From: Physcomitrium patens
Taxonomy: Eukaryota; Streptophyta; Bryopsida; Funariales; Funariaceae
Reading direction: 5' to 3'
DNA length: 64,000 nucleotides
Assembly (NCBI RefSeq): GCF_000002425.4
Contig: NC_037256.1
Location: 11,360,941 to 11,424,940, forward strand
The notes beneath the pieces are model-generated. The model was given only the letters and a program-made list of their open reading frames with translations, ran no database searches and was not told where the DNA came from. Of the stretch, positions 11,347 to 22,500 are shown one piece after another (within the stretch, counting starts at the first letter, position 1; every line of letters starts with the position of its first letter). The translations under genes and the position numbers were made by a program.

Positions 11347-14300
11347 ATGAACATGGATACTATAGTTGAGGGATCTCACGAAGGCGCTTCTACAAGTAGT
11401 CGTAAATTATCGACTCGAGAAATCGAAGCCAATGCGCAGTTGGAACAACTGAAGCGAGAAAACGAGCGTCTAAGAGCGACTAAAACAAAGACTCATATAG
11501 CTCCCACAATAGATGAGTCACCCCGAACTTTGCAAGCTCGGGAGCAGCTTGAGCAGCTGAGACTGGAGAATGAGAGATTATTAGCGGACCGACCAATACC
11601 GTCTGCTCCGCCCATGTCTTCCCGCACATACCAGAAGCTGAATCAGAGTATCCAAGCTGAGCCTGAAAACCCTCGGAGCGCAGGCTATCCAAGCATCGCT
11701 GGGTATCCTGTGGTGTCATCTCCTAATGCCGATGCCTCGGACACACGAACCACAGCATGGAATGTTTCTAGGACTGCTCCAAATGTACCTCCTGCTGGCA
11801 TGTCTCCTCGAACAATGCAGGCTATGGAAGAACTGAATGCATTGAAGCAAGAAAATGATAAGCTCAAGTCCAGTAAATTGGCTCCCCAGAGTTTGCAGCA
11901 GACACCTCGAACTGTTCAAGCTCATGAAGACCAGCAGTCGCGCGTGTCACCACGAACCGTCCAGGCTCTGGAAGAGCTGAATAACCTAAAGAAGGAAAAC
12001 GAGAAGCTCATTGCTAGTAAAGTGGCTGGACCACCTCCACCATCTCGAGTCATCCAAGATGTTGGAGATCGAAATTCTCGGGTATCTCCCCGGACTGTGC
12101 AAGCGCTGGAGGAATTGAACGCACTCAAGAAAGAGAATGAGAAGCTCGCAGCTAGTAAAACCTCAGCGCCACTACCACCAGCTGTTCCTTCTCGAACTGT
12201 TCAGGGTGTTGCAGATCAAGGCTCTCGCGTCTCTCCTCGAACCGTACAGGCACTTGAGGAGATGAATGCGTTAAAGAAAGAAAATGAGAATTTGATGGCA
12301 AGTAATGTGGCCACCAAGTCGGCTCCAGCTACCAAGACAGGTGGTGAGATCGAAGGTAAAATGGCATTCGATGAGAGGAAGTTGGATGAGGACAAGAACG
12401 TTGAGGAGGAAAAGCCGAATTTAGAGGCGCAGGGAAGTTTTTCCTTCAAAGTTGACTTAGTCGAAAGCTCTGCAGCTGACAAAGCAAAATCAACTGTAGT
12501 TGCAAAGTCGACTGAGGTTTCGCCTATACCGGTCATGTCTTCACGCACTATTGCGCAAATTAGAAATGACCCTGCACTTATTGAAGTAAAGACCAGAACA
12601 GCTCCAGCGGCACCGACACCTCCATCCGATCCCGCTATGTCTGGCCGGACTATGCAGGTTTTAGACGAGCTCGAGAAGATTAAGAAAGAGAATGAGTTGT
12701 TAAAAGCCAGCAAAGTAGCGGTTCCAGCTGGCATGTCTGATCGGACTCGTCAAGTTATGGATGAGCTTGAACAGGTTAAGCGGGAGAATGCTAAGCTTAT
12801 GGCAGTTAAAGTCGATGCATCTGCGACCCAGCAGAGACGTTTAGCTTATTTGGAGCAGAATCATGCTATCGCTTCTAAAGCCCGTGCAGACGAAATTAAG
12901 AAGATGATCCTTACAAGCCAAGAATTGGATCTTGCATTTTTGGTAGATGCTACTGGCAGCATGCAGGTATGGTGTTTCGTTTTATCGCTTTCGCATGTTT
13001 TTGTTTAAAGACCTATACAACAAACAGGAGTACGGAAGGACCCCATAATCTACATCGTGCAAGTAATTTTTTTTGTAATGCTTGAATAGTTTCATCTTCC
13101 TCAACACTTTCTGAAAATATTCTTTGTTTTCAACAAAAATAATGGATCTGAGAGGAAGATTTGTTCTTGCTTCGTCACGATCATTGTTCGCTTTGCCATT
13201 TGAAGTTTAGAGAGGTTGATTGTTTTGTGATCATTTGAAGTGAAATGAATTTTTAGTTTCATATAGATCATTGTACTGCTAGGATTTAGCAGAAAAAGAA
13301 GACATTCTCATATGATTTGGATGAGGAAAGACTTTTACGTGCCACATTGAAATCTAGTCTAATGTTTACTTTCACAATAATGTGTTATTGGAACTTATAA
13401 ATCTTTTTGGAAGAATGCAGTGTCATTGGGAAGGCAGACACAGATTACATTCGTTCTGTAAGCTCGTGAGGTCTTGGTTATCCATCACCTAAAAATAACT
13501 GTTTTATATTGGTTTTGTAGATGTGCATCAATTTGATCAAAGACACTGTGGCGAATATGGCTGCTGGGATTAAGGCACAATATCCAGAGTGCAAACTGCG
13601 TGTAGCTTTTGCACCTTACAGGGATTATGAAGACACTGTTAAGGATGATGACGAGGCTTGTGACTTCACGAGCAGCTTCACTGGATCTGATAGTGCTTTT
13701 GTGAGAGCTTTGTCGAAGGTTCGTGCTTCTGGCGGAGGAGATGATGCAGAAGATGTCTTCACCGGTATCGCTCGTGTAGCGGGCTTAAGTTGGAATTCTG
13801 TAAATAGGATTGTAATTCATATTGCTGATGCACCCTGCCATGGTGTCCAATTCCATGATGGAGTGGGTGACTTTTATCCAGCGGGAGACAAATACGGCCG
13901 TTCAATCGAAGCTCAGCTGCGACTTCTACATGACAAAAATATTTCAACTTATTACTTTTGCCACTTGAATACAAGCACGAGAAAAATGTTACAGGAGTTC
14001 AAAAAAGGTGCCGGAGGCTTATTGACAATAACGGAGGAGCAGTTTGCCAACATCAGCAAAATTCCGGAGAAAGTGGTAACATTGTGTCGAGGCACCATCC
14101 AGAAAACACTGAGCGTTGTTGGGCACCCTGTTGCAAACCCTGCAGATATGAAATATGTGAACGAAGTTGTTGTGACGGCTATACCCTCATGGTCCGACGT
14201 TCCATTGTTGACTGGTACTCACTACAGACATAAGTAAGTCCCGATTTTTTTCTTATTTCTTTACAGTCTTTCATGATTTTGAATTATAAATTATGATTAA

Positions 14301-15679
14301 CATTTGGCTTGTTAGTTGGAACGGACGGGAGCCGCGACGGTTTAAGATTGATGGTGGGATAATTAAATGTGCAATGATTATGCTACTTATGGTCATGTGC
14401 AAATGCAGTAAAAACCTAAATTGAACGTCCTTAGGGGAAATAAACGTTGGTCTTGATTGTTCATGTGCAAATGCAGGTGGTACCGAGCGCTTGATGACCT
14501 GCTAAGCAAGATCAACCGGAAAATGGCAATTGATGAGGAACATGTAGATCACGTTCAAGTTCAGATTGCGAAGCACCCATTTAGCTCAGAGGGAGCAGTG
14601 AGATGGCCATACTACGCTAAGGTGACGCATCCAAGTGAAGCTCCTCGGTGAGTGGAAAATTGATTTTTATCAATTCTGTATGGCAAATTCTGCTCAAATG
14701 ACGTGCTTGCAATCAACCGCCAAAATTTTATGCATTTTCAAGTTGTTATGGTGAAAGCCTTTTTCTGTACCCTTTTTGACGATAATAGTATTTTTCATAG
14801 GTTTATGGTTGTCAAGAGGTTCAAGACTGCTTTGAACAAAGACGTTCGGGAAGTGCACAAAAGAGACCGATATTTAGCACAAATGGAGGTGCAGTCCGTG
14901 GCCGCACAAATGGCCGAGGAATTCAACAACAGGTAAAGAATAACTTTTTCAAGTTGTGGAATGGATGCTTTTTAAAATGCACTGTTTCGTGTTTCCATTT
15001 TGTTGTGTCCGTCTTTTCAATTTTGATGCTTGGACTTATGAACACCGTGCCTTGCTCTACGAGCGTTGTAATTGGCGAGTTTTACTTGGTATCTATATCG
15101 TAAACTCAAGCTAGAAGATATTAGCTGTTGCATGATTCTAGACGACAGTATCTTGTCTTGACTGACTATGGCGAAGAGACGTGAGAATGACTGAAATTTG
15201 TGGATGTTATGAGCAGGACATCAAACTTCAAGAATGTAAAGAAGGTAGAGTTTACGCAAGTTACCACTCTGGAAGTTGGTTCTGGCCCAACTCGGAAGTT
15301 CTATAACATGGAGGAGGTTCTGGAAGGTACTTGGATTCGATATTCCAATAACGGTGGCTACGTGAATACATTGGACTATGCCGCTGTTCTACAGGCTTTC
15401 ACACATTGGACACACGAGCGATCTAGAGGTTTGCTGATGGTGAACGACTTACAAGGTATTCGGCAGAAAAATGAGCATGGGGAAAGTGTGTTTCGTCTCT
15501 GCGATCCTGCCATCCATTGCACAGATGTGATGCGTTTCACACGTACTAACTTGGGCCCGGAAGGCTTCAAGCTGTTCTTTGACACTCACAAGTGCAATGA
15601 TGTTTGTAAACACCTAGGATTAGCAGTGGGTACAGCTGGGCGTACAATATCGGGCACCCACGTTGGTAAATATTGGTGA
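11347..15679 (+). CDS. VWA-domain alpha-kinase (VwkA-like) with N-terminal coiled-coil repeats
   Basis: Five exons: 11347-12966, 13521-14233, 14477-14647, 14801-14932 and 15217-15679; 3099 nt, 1032 aa, all phases consistent. The start is the first ATG of the open frame (MNMDTIVEG). Residues 1-525 hold repeated coiled-coil units of the form SPRTVQALEELNALKKENEKL, beginning near residues 152, 200, 246, 295, 431 and 463. Residues about 530-735 form a von Willebrand A domain with a metal site DATGS (D534, T536, S538). Residues about 800-1030 form an alpha-kinase domain: K840 in MVVKRF, D956 in VNDLQG, DPAIH with H979, and the zinc ligands HKCNDVC (H1003, C1005, C1009). It is expected to be an atypical Ser/Thr kinase phosphorylating helical or coiled-coil targets, perhaps its own N-terminus (inference). 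Dictyostelium VwkA joins the same two domains. No signal peptide or membrane segment, so probably cytosolic. Confidence 0.93.
11938..12330 (+). repeat. in-frame tandem repeat units in the coiled-coil region
   Basis: Three consecutive coding units of about 46-49 codons, with the SPRTVQALEE motif starting at 11944, 12082 and 12229 (spacing 138 and 147 bp). Each has the heptad-like segment LKKENE, an ASK or ASN spacer, then a proline-rich linker in the first two. An earlier diverged unit starts at 11800 and later ones at 12637 and 12733. The spacings keep the frame, as expected of internal duplication in a coiled-coil protein. Confidence 0.85.
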
Positions 15680-16600
15680 AAGTCAAACATCCTAGGTTAG
15701 TGAGTGTGATTTTGGAATTTTGCTATCTGCAACCCTCTTGTGGACTGTAACATGTACAGTAGTGGTTCAGCTTAAAAGGTTGTATGGACATGCATGGGGT
15801 ATATAGGTGGCGAACAAGTTTTCGGTTGTGATATCCATCTGAGTCTACTTTGAGAGGCATCGAGGTAATAAGATCTGCTTGTTAATGCGATATCTAAGCA
15901 GATGCATGTATTACGAAACCGAGAGACTATATGTCTGATATTAATGAAACCACTGGCAAGGTGTAGAGCTTTTGCCGACTACGAGGTTCCTCATTAGAAA
16001 GAAAATTTCGTTGTTGCTTCTCGTCATAGCCCATACCAATTGCACCCTGACAAAGACCTCTATTTTAAGCCCAATATTAGTCTGCAAGCCAAAAGATTTA
16101 AACAGCCATTTCTGAAGTATAGACCGTGCCGTAATTCCTCAAGCACCAGACATGAAGTTTCCGAATGATGATCATCACACAGTATAGGAAAATGAAGATT
16201 GAACCAGCTACAATCTAACCTCATGTTATGTCCCGTCTCTTATTCCACAAGATTCTAGCATCTAAGGGCCTACAAATGTGTGGAATGCTTCAATCTGCTT
16301 GTGCGGGTGGAAACCTCACTGTACAAAGCACGTCAGAGAAGGCACTTTTCCAAAACGGAATGAATAGAAACAACCTCGGTTCTTATGCTCATTGCTACTT
16401 ACGAGTAATCCATGGAAAAATTCTCAATTAGAACACACCATAAAACCTTGTTTGTGACCTGAAATGACGAAATACCAGGTGCCACAGTGGAATATCGTGA
16501 CTCAATTCCTGGGGCACGGGCAATAGAATCTAAGCTCATCGGAAAGGTTATCGGCCGGCCGGAGATACTAAGCAGCCCAAGTGTCATCCGGCAAGCTCAC
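15680..16600. other. 3' flank of the alpha-kinase gene and intergenic DNA
   Basis: No gene recognised. The first few hundred bases are probably the 3'-UTR of the alpha-kinase gene. Short open frames at 16228-16431 and 16440-16669 lack a credible start or family similarity. Confidence 0.4.
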
Positions 16601-16682
16601 CACGTGATGGCAGCTCCTGACTGGTTGCGAAAATTCCAGATTGGGAAGGACCATGCTTACTTGGCCTAGAGGGGCTTATAAA
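16601..16682 (+). promoter_or_regulatory. candidate promoter of the 147-aa gene (G-box and TATA box)
   Basis: A G-box core CACGTG at 16601-16606 is followed by a TATA-like TTATAAAC at about 16676-16683, about 1.15 kb before the ATG at 17826. If used, transcription would start near 16710 and leave a long 5' leader. The motifs are seen; promoter function is inferred. G-box elements bind bZIP or bHLH factors in plants. Confidence 0.35.
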
Positions 16683-17825
16683 CATACTACAATCTCACTT
16701 CATTGAGGGAACATATCAGTGCAGTGGAATCTGGGTGGTCATGTGGAGCAGGCAGAAACAACAGGGTGGCTGGCAAGGTGTGCAGGGTTGAACAATCTTC
16801 AACAACGTGCGCGGGGGTTGTTCTTTTTTTGTGCCTTTTGTATTTTGGTACGGGAGCTCTTGACTAGATGCAATTGCTGCAAGTGGGTGCAACTGTGGAT
16901 GACGGTGATGGAGATGGTGTGAAAGTGGGACGTGGGGAGCTTGGTGTTGACGTGTATTCAGTGTAAAAGGGCCCGCAGCGTGTTAGATTTGGTTGCAGTA
17001 CATGGGTCTGGATGTCATGGGCTGATGTAAAGAGATCTCCAGCCTTGGTTTCATTCTCTGGGCTTTGTTAGAACAGTTTCGGCGCGTGGACTAGGAGAGT
17101 GCCGTGATTGTGAGCCTGTGAGGACCATGTGGTTGTTCATTTGAGGTTTGTTGGATTTTAGTCTCAGGGTGTGTGTGTGAGAGTGAGAGAAAGCGGGGAG
17201 GAAGGTAGAGATGGAGCCACAAAGGGGTAAAGTTCGTTCGAGATGTTGTGCAAACCGCCCGGTTGTGTGCTTCGTGTGTTTTTAATGTCGACGTGCTTTG
17301 TGCCTGGTTTGGGAAATTGAGATGTGGTGGTCGATTGGCTTCTACTGCAGGTTACTGAATATCATCACAGTGTGGACTTAGGCCTCGTGGAAGAGTTAGT
17401 TAGCGTTGATGCGTCTGATGCGCTTCAGTCTGGGCTTGACTTAGTTTGGTAGTTTGGGCGTCACTGTGGGTAGGATTCGTGCATGCACGATTACAGTGAA
17501 ATCACCTGATCATGTTGAACTTATCTTTAGAATTTTCGTGAACAAATTTGGCAACTGTTGGAGTTACTGTCTTGGAGGGCTTTCCTAAGCGGTGTCGATG
17601 TTATTTGAGATTGTGCGTGCATCGATTGAGGCGGGTGGATTCTATACAGTTTTATTTCTATGTATTACTGCCGCTCTTGCTGTTAGGCTTAGTGGAATTT
17701 AACGGTGTTGCTGTTACCACTGCGGAAGCTTGATCTAGGTTTTGATCTCTGCATGTTTGTGACTTCACCAGGTTGAAAAACGAAACAAAGAATTACATGC
17801 AAAGACATCCAGTAACGAGATAGCC

Positions 17826-18919
17826 ATGGGAGGCATGGCGGAGGCCAACCACATGGTGATGAACGAGTCTCAGAACGAAGATCAGATTTTAACGCCAAAG
17901 ACTTTTGAATTAAGGAAGCACGGCTATTTGGCATTGGCGAGGGGCTTGGGTTCTGGTATCTATGAAACAACAGGACTCACTAGCCAAGCATCAGGAGGTA
18001 TAGAGATATTTGGTATTCAGAATCGGGACTTGGGTGCAGAAAATGGAGATGGTACCCAAAATCTTCGCCAATCATCTATCGATACGGAGCCTCACACACT
18101 CGATTTAAACACTGTTAAAGAAGCCAAGGTTGTTATCTAAAAATGTCTCTTGTCACAGAGCAGACCAGTACATCTGAACCACTAAGAATTGACTAAAAAT
18201 TAGTTTTAGTTTTTTTCATTATGTAGTTTTTCATGACTGCACTACAACTATCTGCGAATACTGCCAAATTCCTCGTAGAGTTGGCTGTGGCAAGTTCTCT
18301 ACGACTCAATGAAGTTAAATTTCATTTAGGGTTTTTATCACGTTAGTGGGTAATTTTAAACGTCACTTTTTTCACATTTAGTTTTTTGTATGATTGAACG
18401 TTGGGCAAAGATACTAATCAAATACCTGGTGGCGCACCCTCGGATTCATGAGAAAAGATGGAACTTGTTGATAGTCCAACTCTTTGGATTTAGAGATATG
18501 TTTGTCTAAGCTTTGAACTCTTTGTGTCCGCAGGAAGGAGCAATAGAAATCATACAAACCTACGACGCTGATGATGCTCTTCATTTGTTTCTGAAGGTAA
18601 GCATCAAAATTGGGATTTGCGCCATATCTGTGCTTGTATCTTCAATGTTCTAATGTTATCGTGCAATAATCTTGTATGGACAGATTGTCGGAAATTGCAT
18701 GGCACTGTTCAGAAATGAAATCTAGATCGAATGTAGCTCATTAAGATGTTCAGCAAGTGATGTTGACTGAAAAGAATATTTATCACGTTTTTTAAAGGAC
18801 GAAACCTCATTCTGAATAGAGCTCGTTCATGTAACGTACAGGATGCTGAAGACGAACAATTAAGGAAGGAAGCTTTGGCAGCCATCTTACCCACTTCCGA
18901 GTTTGTGATAATAGGTTGA
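17826..18919 (+). CDS. uncharacterised small protein, 147 aa, three exons
   Basis: Exons 17826-18128, 18534-18596 and 18842-18919 give 444 nt and 147 aa. All junctions are phase 0 with good borders (CCAAG|GTTGTT, CCGCAG|GAAGG, CTGAAG|GTAAGC, TACAG|GATGC). I chose the ATG at 17826; a second in-frame ATG lies four codons later. The protein is hydrophilic and acidic, with Gly/Asn-rich low complexity in its first two thirds and a more regular C-terminus containing TYDADDALHLFLKDAEDEQ and ending EFVIIG. The C-terminal part looks helical, with alternating Leu/Ala and acidic residues, and may be the conserved module. There is no signal peptide, membrane segment or known motif. The clean three-exon structure argues for a real gene. 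It converges with the TFIIIC gene, the stops being about 610 bp apart. Confidence 0.72.
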
Positions 18920-19532
18920 TCCCATATTGTGGATAGCTTCGTGGCATCACATGAAGAATGTCCACACTGCTGAGAGCAGCAATTGCTACGCAGCAAGCAG
19001 TATATATGTGTTGGCATGCTTAGAGTGTGTCACAAGTAGAAAATAGATGACTAGAAAATTCGTGGATGCGTTTGGTGTGTGGTAACTTTGGCAACATGAA
19101 CTCGCATTCTATAGATTTCTTAGCGTGTTTTGGAAGGCGCAGGATATAACTGTGTAGAGAAAAAATTAACAGTAGAAAATGGAGTCAATCAAGTGTCACT
19201 AATGAAAGGCTCTACATTAGAGGGGGGTGAGAAGGCCCACTTTACAATGAGAAAAAATACCAGTATCTATACGATAATACAATGTTGTAATATTGACTTT
19301 ACACAAGTAACACGAATGTTCATCTTTTTTGGCTCTTAATTACAAAGCTAAACCACGTTGGCAAATCAGTTGTTATCTTGTGCAGGGTACAATTGTTCAT
19401 TATCGCTTCAATGTAAATCTAATTTGGCGCCTAAATGAAATAGCTAGGTAGAAAAAAACTGATACCGACCCTTCTGTCGTATGAAAACCAGACTAGAAGA
19501 AAGCACGAGTTTTCCCAAAATAGTTGAGTCTA
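18920..19532. other. shared 3' region between convergent genes
   Basis: About 610 bp between the stop of the plus-strand 147-aa gene (18919) and the stop of the minus-strand TFIIIC gene (19533). It must hold both 3'-UTRs and polyadenylation sites. No other feature was recognised. Confidence 0.5.
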
Positions 19533-22500
19533 CTACAACAAGGTAGCACTTGTACAGTTCGCGTAGTAATGTAAACCATAAGTGGGTTTCGTACTTCCTG
19601 ACGTCTTCGACTTGATCAGATGACCAAGAACACCAGGAGGTGTTGGTGGCTGCGATCGCAATAACTTCTTAACGATCACATGCCCATCATATTCCAGCAT
19701 CTGAAGCAGCTCCTTGGCAGTCTGCACGACAACATCATGAACTTGAATATGGGTCACAGATAATGCTTCGTTCAAACTTTTACTTAAAGAATACTCGAAT
19801 AGTGATTTAAACAACTTCCTAAGGTCACCCCTCAGAACTACAAAAAAAATGAATCAATATCTATATATAAAAATAAATCACTATTCTTTTTCATTTAAAT
19901 CCATCCCCAACCTCACACGTTCTAGCATTAGGGTATTTCTGCCCGAAAAATTCTGCTCAGTTTCTGGCTTGAAATTTTATAATGAAAGCTCAACATACCT
20001 GTGGATTAAGAACATGCAATTGATCCACGAGGTGTTCCTGGGAAAAATAACATCCAGAAGCGTTAACTTAGGAGGTCTAAACGCGAGAATTACCATACAG
20101 TAGTCAGATAAACGAGAAACTACTCAAAAATATAAAATATAAAGATAGAATCAGCATACCTCTAGAATTCCAGGGTTTAGCATAACAATCCCAATCACCC
20201 TCCGTAAGAGAGACTTCAGCAGCAAGCGGTTTACGCTTCCATCTCCTGCTAGCCACGGCAGCATGGGAACGGTTTGAATCGCCTCAATATCCTCGTTTTT
20301 ACTGGCTGAAAGCATTACCCGTCGATGATTACTATCATCTTTCGGCAGATTGGGCTGGATTGACGTCCAATTCCTAGAACCTATAGCGATGGAATTCAAG
20401 GTCGCAATTGTTGTAAAGCCTTGTGCAATCTTTTCACATGATTTTCCGCTTCCTCCAGAGGATGCATCTGCGAACCACCACGAGCTTAAAGTCTTGCTTA
20501 ACGAACGGAAACATAAACTAATGTAATGCTATAATAAACCATTATACTAAACCAGCGTGACAAAATTCTGAATATCAAATCGCGAATAATATCCCTATAC
20601 AAGCAATTAAACATGTTAAGAAAAAAGTTCAAAGTCAAGAATTACAACACGGGTTACAAAACATAAAAGTTTCTCTCGGCATCTATTTAAAGAAGATCCA
20701 TATTCGATGAAGGAATCAAGATGAGCCTAACCTGCATCCGCGAAACCATTTTCTCCTTTCGTTGCTTTCACATGTATGAAAAATGGAGAACTATGCACTG
20801 CTGCGATTACGCGCACATGATCATAGGCATTTACCTGTCAATGAACACAAAAATCAGTTTACTTAGAACACCGATGAATAATAAGGAATATCTCAACTTA
20901 GGCCCGCTTTTGAAAAGAGAATGATATATTTACATGCTTAAGGAACGATAGAACACAAGAAAATGCGTAAACATTGTTCACAGATCTCTCCTCGTCAGCT
21001 TATCTTCTCACATTAAATCACATTCAAAGGCAGTACACCTATCACTTAGTTGGTGAGAAAACGATTTAACTCTACAAAGAGATCATTCGAATTCACATTC
21101 ACACCCATTGAAATGCAACTTAAACAACTAATTCAGGAAGAGCGTATCAGGGAAAGTGACCCTCTATGAAAGTACAAAAAGTAAAGAGAGGATGATGGTC
21201 AATGAATATTGAGAATCACTCGACACTATATCATAGACCTTAAACGAGAGCCACGGTAGGCGAGTATTGAACGTTGAGTAGCACGGCATATACCGCCATT
21301 AACAATCAACTTACACAAAATAATCACCATGATATGCTGAGTTACTGTAACTATGAACAGAAAGAACTTGTGCAATAAAGCATTCTTCACAACTTCACAC
21401 AGAGTCCTCTAAGCAGAAAGTACTTCAGAGTTAGTCGTCCAAAGATAATAAGTTCGAAAAGGATGTACGAGAAACCTCACCTTTCTAACAACATCAAAGG
21501 TCTCCAATGCAGTGACATAGGTCTCCACTATATCCTCAGTCAACTCATGATCTGCAAAATGGTTGTCAATTTAGCTTGAAACATACGACAAACCTTGAAA
21601 ACATTCCATGCTTGATGATTATAGACATACATCTAATGGTCCCACCTCACATGCAGCTCTCGTTCCACTAAATAACAAATGAAAGCAACTTTTACCCATG
21701 CGTTCGAGGAGATTTGTCAACTGCTGGACGTCGATTCCTTCAGTCCCTGCCTTCTCAACTGCATGCGTGGCTGCCTTCAAAAGCACCGGTGTTAACTTGG
21801 AGTCTCTGCCCTTACTCGCATCTAATGGATCCGCCGACGTGGAACAAAAGTGATGTATACAGCTCACCAACTTAGAACTTGTATCACTTCCCGCCACAAC
21901 TACATTGCAATCAGCTGTCTTCGAGGATTCAGAAACAACTGCTGAAGGAACGGCTGAGGTAACCTCCTGTGCTTCAGTCGATGCAGGAACATCTACTGCT
22001 GATGGCATGGCTACATCGACCTCGGCTACCTCTGTGGATTTAAAGACATCCCCTACTGATGAGGGCGGCACTACATCCACCTTCGTTGTGACTGCAGATT
22101 CGCATAAATCCGCCGAGAGAACAGGCTCATCGACTTCCATTGCGTCAGTCGGTTCAGGCACACTTTTGGTCGTTGAAACCATTGTCTGTCCTTGGTCCAA
22201 ATCCACTGAAAAAAAATAAGCAAAACACGAAGTGTGTAAATCACCACCCTCGGTAAATGTGGAAATTTTCACCCTTAAGATCCCTTTTCACAAAAAATAT
22301 AACTTCGTGAGCAAATGAAATACAAGAACTCGAGCAGATCTTTCAAAGTTAGTAGGACATCAGCGGGGATAAACATACTGTCATCATTGAACTGATCATG
22401 ATGATGGATAAGGTCTTGGCTTTGTGAGATAACGGCATCCACAAGCTCTCCAACAGGTTTCCTAGCTCGGTGAATGCACACCTGCATGGCAAGTCCGTAA

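Noticed and set aside
12216-12734. 172-codon minus-strand frame
   Set aside because: Antisense shadow of the repeated coiled-coil exon of the kinase gene, rich in Ser/Leu/Phe from complement of Lys/Glu codons.
16440-16669. Frame ending in KDHAYLA on the plus strand
   Set aside because: Opens without an ATG after an upstream stop; no acceptor or partner exon; lies in the likely promoter of the next gene.
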